Shown here piece after piece: positions 61,289 through 64,000 of a DNA stretch of 64,000 nucleotides (position 1 is its first letter; the number at the start of each line of letters is the position of its first letter). The stretch comes from Luteimonas sp. YGD11-2 (lineage in GTDB: Bacteria > Pseudomonadota > Gammaproteobacteria > Xanthomonadales > Xanthomonadaceae), in the NCBI RefSeq assembly GCF_004118975.1, contig NZ_CP035376.1:2232001-2296000 (forward strand), written 5' to 3'. A program made the position numbers and the translations under genes. The notes below the pieces were generated by a model, which worked only from the letters and a program-made list of their open reading frames with translations, had not been told where the DNA came from and did not search any database.

Positions 61289-61779
61289 GCAGGCACCCCC
61301 GTTCGCACCGGGCGTGGCTGGGTGAGCACCGCCGCCGCGTGGTCAATGCGAGCCACGGCTTGGGCCAGCCGCTCCTGGTCTTCCGCGGGAAGCGGGCGTG
61401 CGGCTACGAGCTCATGGGAAGCGATGAGCACGACCTTCGCCTCCACCGCCAACACAGTGAGAGCAGCGGCCCAGCCCGCCTCACGAATCGCGCGACGCGC
61501 GACGCGGCGCTCTTCCTCGGACTCGGGCCAGTGGCGTGGAGGCATGATGTCCGCCCACGTCAGCCCAACAGCGGTGAGCACCTCCTCTGCAGGGCAACCA
61601 CCGAAGCAATGCACCAGCACGCGACCATCGCGCTCGGTGACCGAGAGCTTTCGGGACCGGCCACTGCATGCGGGACAGCGTGCGCGCCAGCCAGTGCCCG
61701 AGCGCTGCAGGCCGTCCAGACGCTGCAGGAGTGGCTCGGCCGTCGCATCAGCAACATGGAAGGCCATGCTCATGCGCAC
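61285..61779 (-). CDS. stand-alone primase-type zinc finger protein
   Basis: The 164-residue protein has the CHC2-type zinc-binding pattern RCPACSGRSRKLSVTERDG then LVHCFGGCPAEEVLTAVGLTW (Cys-x2-Cys, His-Cys-x3-Cys) as at the start of DnaG/phage primases. The Toprim catalytic domain is absent. The remaining 90 residues are helical. It may recognise templates and work with the adjacent helicase. ATG 61779 is used. Starts at 61773 or 61767 are possible. Confidence 0.7.
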   Translation of the reverse strand: MRMSMAFHVADATAEPLLQRLDGLQRSGTGWRARCPACSGRSRKLSVTERDGRVLVHCFGGCPAEEVLTAVGLTWADIMPPRHWPESEEERRVARRAIREAGWAAALTVLAVEAKVVLIASHELVAARPLPAEDQERLAQAVARIDHAAAVLTQPRPVRTGVPA

Positions 61780-62213
61780 TCCCGGTTGGCGCCCAGGTAA
61801 AGCGGTTTGGGGGCGCAGTTGCTCGACGCAGCCGGTGCGTAGCCGACTCGGACAAACCAGCCATCCCGCAGGCCGGCGCGGATGATGGCGCCGAACGCTC
61901 GCTGCTCCGGGTGCACCTGCAGTCCTGCCTCATGGGCCCACTCGCGGTAGCGTTCGCACGTCCACGGGATCGCCTGCTCCGCGGCGAAGGCTGCGAGCAA
62001 ATGGAGGGCGTGGGTCGACCAGCCCGGGGACAGTTCGTCGGCACGTGCCAGCGCGGCGTCGATGCCACGCTTACGGCGTCCTTCAGCCCGACGCATGGCG
62101 TTGTCGCGCGCGCTGGACTCGGTATGATTGGCATGCATCCCGCTGGTCGCGAATGCACCCTCAAAGTCCGCCCCGTCCGGCGGACTTTGTTTTTCCAGGC
62201 TTCGCTCATCCAT
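61770..62213 (-). CDS. hypothetical replication-module protein
   Basis: The 147-residue protein (MDERSLEKQSPPDGADFEGAF) has GIDAALARADELSPGWSTHALHLLAAFAAEQAIPWTCERYREWAHEAGL followed by RDGWFVRVGYAPAASSNCAP. It resembles small phage proteins with a winged-helix-like fold between AlpA and primase genes. No named family is recognised. It overlaps the zinc-finger gene start by 10 bp and the upstream gene by 8 bp. Confidence 0.55.
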   Translation of the reverse strand: MDERSLEKQSPPDGADFEGAFATSGMHANHTESSARDNAMRRAEGRRKRGIDAALARADELSPGWSTHALHLLAAFAAEQAIPWTCERYREWAHEAGLQVHPEQRAFGAIIRAGLRDGWFVRVGYAPAASSNCAPKPLYLGANRECA

Positions 62214-62433
62214 GGCTGCCCCCCCGCGCCATGAGCTGCTCCCGGATCCGAAGCACTGCGCGCCGCGCGCCGTCCAGGTTGCCCGCGACGGCTTCGCACT
62301 GCTGCGGCGATGGGTCGTCGGAGAGCGCGATGAGCTGGCGCTGCAGCGAGTCAGCAAGCTCGTGCAGGTTCGGAACGGTCGGCACGGGCGCGGGGGCGTA
62401 GAGCGCCTTGAGCAGGGCGACAGGGGCGTTCAC
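62206..62433 (-). CDS. small hypothetical protein after AlpA
   Basis: The protein has 75 residues from GTG 62433 (VNAPVALLKALYAPAPVP). It is helical (NLHELADSLQRQLIALSDD; QQCEAVAGNLDGARRAVLRIREQLMARGG). It overlaps the alpA stop by four bases (GTGA, 62430-62433). No family is recognised. Confidence 0.5.
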   Translation of the reverse strand: MNAPVALLKALYAPAPVPTVPNLHELADSLQRQLIALSDDPSPQQCEAVAGNLDGARRAVLRIREQLMARGGSHG

Positions 62434-62654
62434 GAGTGCACCGCCTTTCGAATGGCCAAGCGCTCGCGGATCCAGCCGTCGACCTCTGCAGCGCTCCAAG
62501 CGCTCGCACGCTCGCCGAGCTTCACAGGAGCCGGGAACTGGCCGTTCGCGATCTTCCGGTAGATCTCGGTCCGGGAGAGACCAGTCCGGGCTTTGACCGC
62601 CGGCAATCGTTCGAGAGTGAGCGCGCTCGCAGCGTCGCTTGACGTGTGGGACAT
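62430..62654 (-). CDS. alpA: AlpA-family transcriptional regulator
   Basis: The 74-residue protein has the AlpA/MerR-like helix-turn-helix LERLPAVKARTGLSRTEIYRKIANGQFPAPVKLGERASAWSAAEVDGWI. AlpA proteins activate excision or satellite genes of integrated elements, including phage-inducible islands. It is the first gene of the leftward replication string. A perfect inverted repeat lies 90 bp upstream. Confidence 0.85.
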   Translation of the reverse strand: MSHTSSDAASALTLERLPAVKARTGLSRTEIYRKIANGQFPAPVKLGERASAWSAAEVDGWIRERLAIRKAVHS

Positions 62655-62744
62655 CGTTGCCTCCCTGTTTACTGGCCGCTGCCGGATGACAGGGGCCGCT
62701 GCGGGATGCAGCGATGCCTAAGCTATGCGTCACTAGGGGCCGCA

Positions 62745-62787
62745 TCAGCCATAGAACGTCAGGAATAAATGGACGTTCTATGGCTGA
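62745..62787. repeat. perfect 16-bp inverted repeat upstream of alpA
   Basis: TCAGCCATAGAACGTC (62745-62760) and GACGTTCTATGGCTGA (62772-62787) are perfect complements with an 11-bp AT-rich spacer. It lies 90 bp upstream of the alpA ATG and 5 bp from the stop of the 248-aa gene. No T-run follows, so an operator or a structured 3' end is more likely than a plain terminator. Confidence 0.6.
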
Positions 62788-62791
62788 CTGC

Positions 62792-63538
62792 TTACTGCCC
62801 GGGCTTTCTGCCTCTGGGGCTCCGCTCCGTCACGCGCAGCCCTTCGTCTAACGCGTTGCGTAAATCTGCTCGGATCTTCCGCTCCTCACTGAGGTAGTTC
62901 TCAATGGCTGCACGTGGGTCAGCCGTGGCGCCCACCTTCCGATAGCAGAGGCCGACTATCTCCCGAAAAGGGCTATTCTCAGCCTTGCTTGGCACCAATC
63001 CCTTTGGATACGGCTGAAGCCGCGTTGACACGTGCCGAGCTGCCTCTTCGCTCCGCTCCGGTGCACGACGTTGTGCGTCACGCCAGCCTTGGCGCAAGGC
63101 TTCGTGAATGTGACGCACGGCCCTCGGATCCGCAGTTCTCCTTCGCGACGGGCCTTGGGGTAAACGGGCCTTAGCTGCCACCGCCGAGTTCCTCAGCGCT
63201 TGCAGGCGGGGCACGAGATGTGCAGCCACGGACGGGCCCGAATCAGCCCATCGGTCCCCTTGCCAGTAACCCTCCTCGACCAAGCCATACGCTACGCCAT
63301 GGGCCGCATCCCGTTTGGGAACAACGAGGGCCTCGAGCTTCTTCGATAGCTTGCCGGACAAGTTGGAAATTTCGTCCAAGATCGACATCACGTCGGCTTT
63401 TGGCGCGTAGTTTGCGGGGTTGGCAATCATCTCGACAATGGGGATCGCGTAACGCAGGCGAGTGATCTGCTCGTCGCCAACACCGAGCTCCTTCAGCCTG
63501 GCCCTGTCGTCATCACTGAAGTCGGGTAGCTTTGCCAT
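62792..63538 (-). CDS. hypothetical element protein
   Basis: The 248-residue protein (MAKLPDFSDDDRARLKELGV) has ITRLRYAIPIVEMIANPANYAPKADVMSILDEISNLSGKLSKKLEAL and a basic C-terminal half (VRHIHEALRQGWRDAQRRAPERSEEAARHVSTRLQPYPKG). No family is recognised. GC is lower than in core genes. It is paired with the 83-aa gene upstream. Confidence 0.5.
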   Translation of the reverse strand: MAKLPDFSDDDRARLKELGVGDEQITRLRYAIPIVEMIANPANYAPKADVMSILDEISNLSGKLSKKLEALVVPKRDAAHGVAYGLVEEGYWQGDRWADSGPSVAAHLVPRLQALRNSAVAAKARLPQGPSRRRTADPRAVRHIHEALRQGWRDAQRRAPERSEEAARHVSTRLQPYPKGLVPSKAENSPFREIVGLCYRKVGATADPRAAIENYLSEERKIRADLRNALDEGLRVTERSPRGRKPGQ

Positions 63539-63554
63539 AGGTGTACGCTCTGAA

Positions 63555-63806
63555 TTACTCCGGAAGAGAACGCACGAACTCCCTCTTGCGCTCATCGCTC
63601 CATTCGAGCGTCTGCAAGATGTCGAACTCGCCCGCCACGACCATCTGCATGAGATGCAGGAACCGGCGCTGGTCCGAGAGCGACATGCCACTCATGAGTT
63701 CCAATGCCTCGTGCTCGGAACAGCCAGGACCGACGATCTCCCCGCTGGGGAGCGCGTACAAAGTGTCGCGTGACTTCTCAGGCGTTCGATTTGCGTCGAT
63801 GTGCAT
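63555..63806 (-). CDS. small hypothetical protein
   Basis: The protein has about 83 residues from ATG 63806 (MHIDANRTPEKSRDTLYALP), behind GGAGGGAAATGAC. It has a helical C-terminal half (MSGMSLSDQRRFLHLMQMVV; LEWSDERKREFVRSLPE). No family is recognised. It is 16 bp upstream of the 248-aa gene and probably in one unit with it. Confidence 0.5.
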   Translation of the reverse strand: MHIDANRTPEKSRDTLYALPSGEIVGPGCSEHEALELMSGMSLSDQRRFLHLMQMVVAGEFDILQTLEWSDERKREFVRSLPE

Positions 63807-64000
63807 GTCATTTCCCTCCTGCATGTCGACTAGGTGCGTCACCGCCGGCGGCGATAGCGGGCTGCCACAGACAGTCGGCCCAAGCCACCGGCGCCATGCC
63901 GGTTCCTCGCCGAAAGACGGGTTCCTCCATGCGGGACTCACCCACGGGCGACGCGCTTCGGTGAATGTCGTCAGCCAGGTCGATCCATGGAAGTGCGCAC
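63807..64000. other. 194 bp at the right edge without a clear gene
   Basis: No convincing start, stop or conserved protein is seen up to the window end. The element probably continues beyond it, so regulatory or coding sequence may be cut. Confidence 0.4.

Noticed and set aside
47881..64000. Integrase or transposase gene in the accessory region
   Set aside because: I looked for tyrosine and serine recombinase motifs and saw none in any protein here. It must lie outside the window or be absent.

Overview
The window is high-GC gammaproteobacterial chromosome. The gene order and protein sequences fit the Xanthomonadaceae/Lysobacteraceae (Lysobacter, Luteimonas or Stenotrophomonas type). Clues are rpoE-rseA-mucD running into lepA-lepB-rnc-era-recO, a fab cluster followed by pabB-mltG-tmk-holB-pilZ, a Kdo kinase gene, and tRNA-Ser(GGA)-ffs next to dnaX-ybaB-recR. 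Species cannot be named from the sequence alone.

Positions 1-47,830 are ordinary core genome. From left to right: (a) 0-2.3 kb, purine salvage and cell-wall recycling (S-methylthioinosine phosphorylase cut by the window edge, hypoxanthine phosphoribosyltransferase, nagZ). (b) 2.4-7.9 kb, a CYTH protein, rlmD, a YdbL/YdbH-like envelope pair and a divergent response regulator-Hpt fusion. (c) 7.9-17 kb, the stress and processing block recO, era, rnc, DUF4845, lepB, lepA, mucD, rseA, rpoE, with a sigma-E-like promoter ahead of rpoE. (d) 17.2-19.3 kb, a FadJ-like beta-oxidation protein. (e) 19.3-29.6 kb, pilZ-holB-tmk-mltG-pabB and the fatty-acid cluster fabF-acpP-fabG-fabD-fabH-rpmF-yceD. (f) 29.7-37.1 kb, YceF-type pyrophosphatase, a GT39 membrane glycosyltransferase and a MoxR-DUF58-transglutaminase-Slp operon. 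(g) 37.1-41.8 kb, hinT, recR, ybaB, dnaX, tRNA-Ser(GGA), 4.5S RNA and a beta-propeller protein. (h) 41.8-47.6 kb, molybdopterin genes moaE/D/C/A, a metallo-beta-lactamase-fold protein, and LPS core genes (Kdo kinase and a divergent heptosyltransferase-like gene).

From tRNA-Ser(CGA) at 47.74-47.83 kb to the right edge the content changes to accessory genes, the codon use is less uniform and there are patches of lower GC. The left part (47.9-52.7 kb) carries cargo: a PDZ membrane protein, an SRAP/YedK-type protein, a putative toxin-antitoxin pair with a palindromic operator, an SH3 protein with a Cys-rich tail, and unknowns. The right part (52.7-63.8 kb) is a leftward run of phage or satellite genes: two unknowns, an AlpA-type regulator, two small unknowns, a stand-alone primase-like zinc finger, a RepA/RecA-fold helicase-like ATPase, an intergenic array of six CAACCAGTC repeats, an SSB-like protein, small HGG and Cys proteins, a 2OG-Fe(II) oxygenase-like protein, a GNAT acetyltransferase, and three proteins resembling podovirus DNA-ejection/internal virion proteins.

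No integrase, terminase, portal or capsid gene is visible before the right edge. The element is therefore either a prophage or satellite that continues beyond 64 kb, or a reduced element. The replication module with its repeat array, followed directly by ejection-type virion genes, is the most unusual feature of the window.
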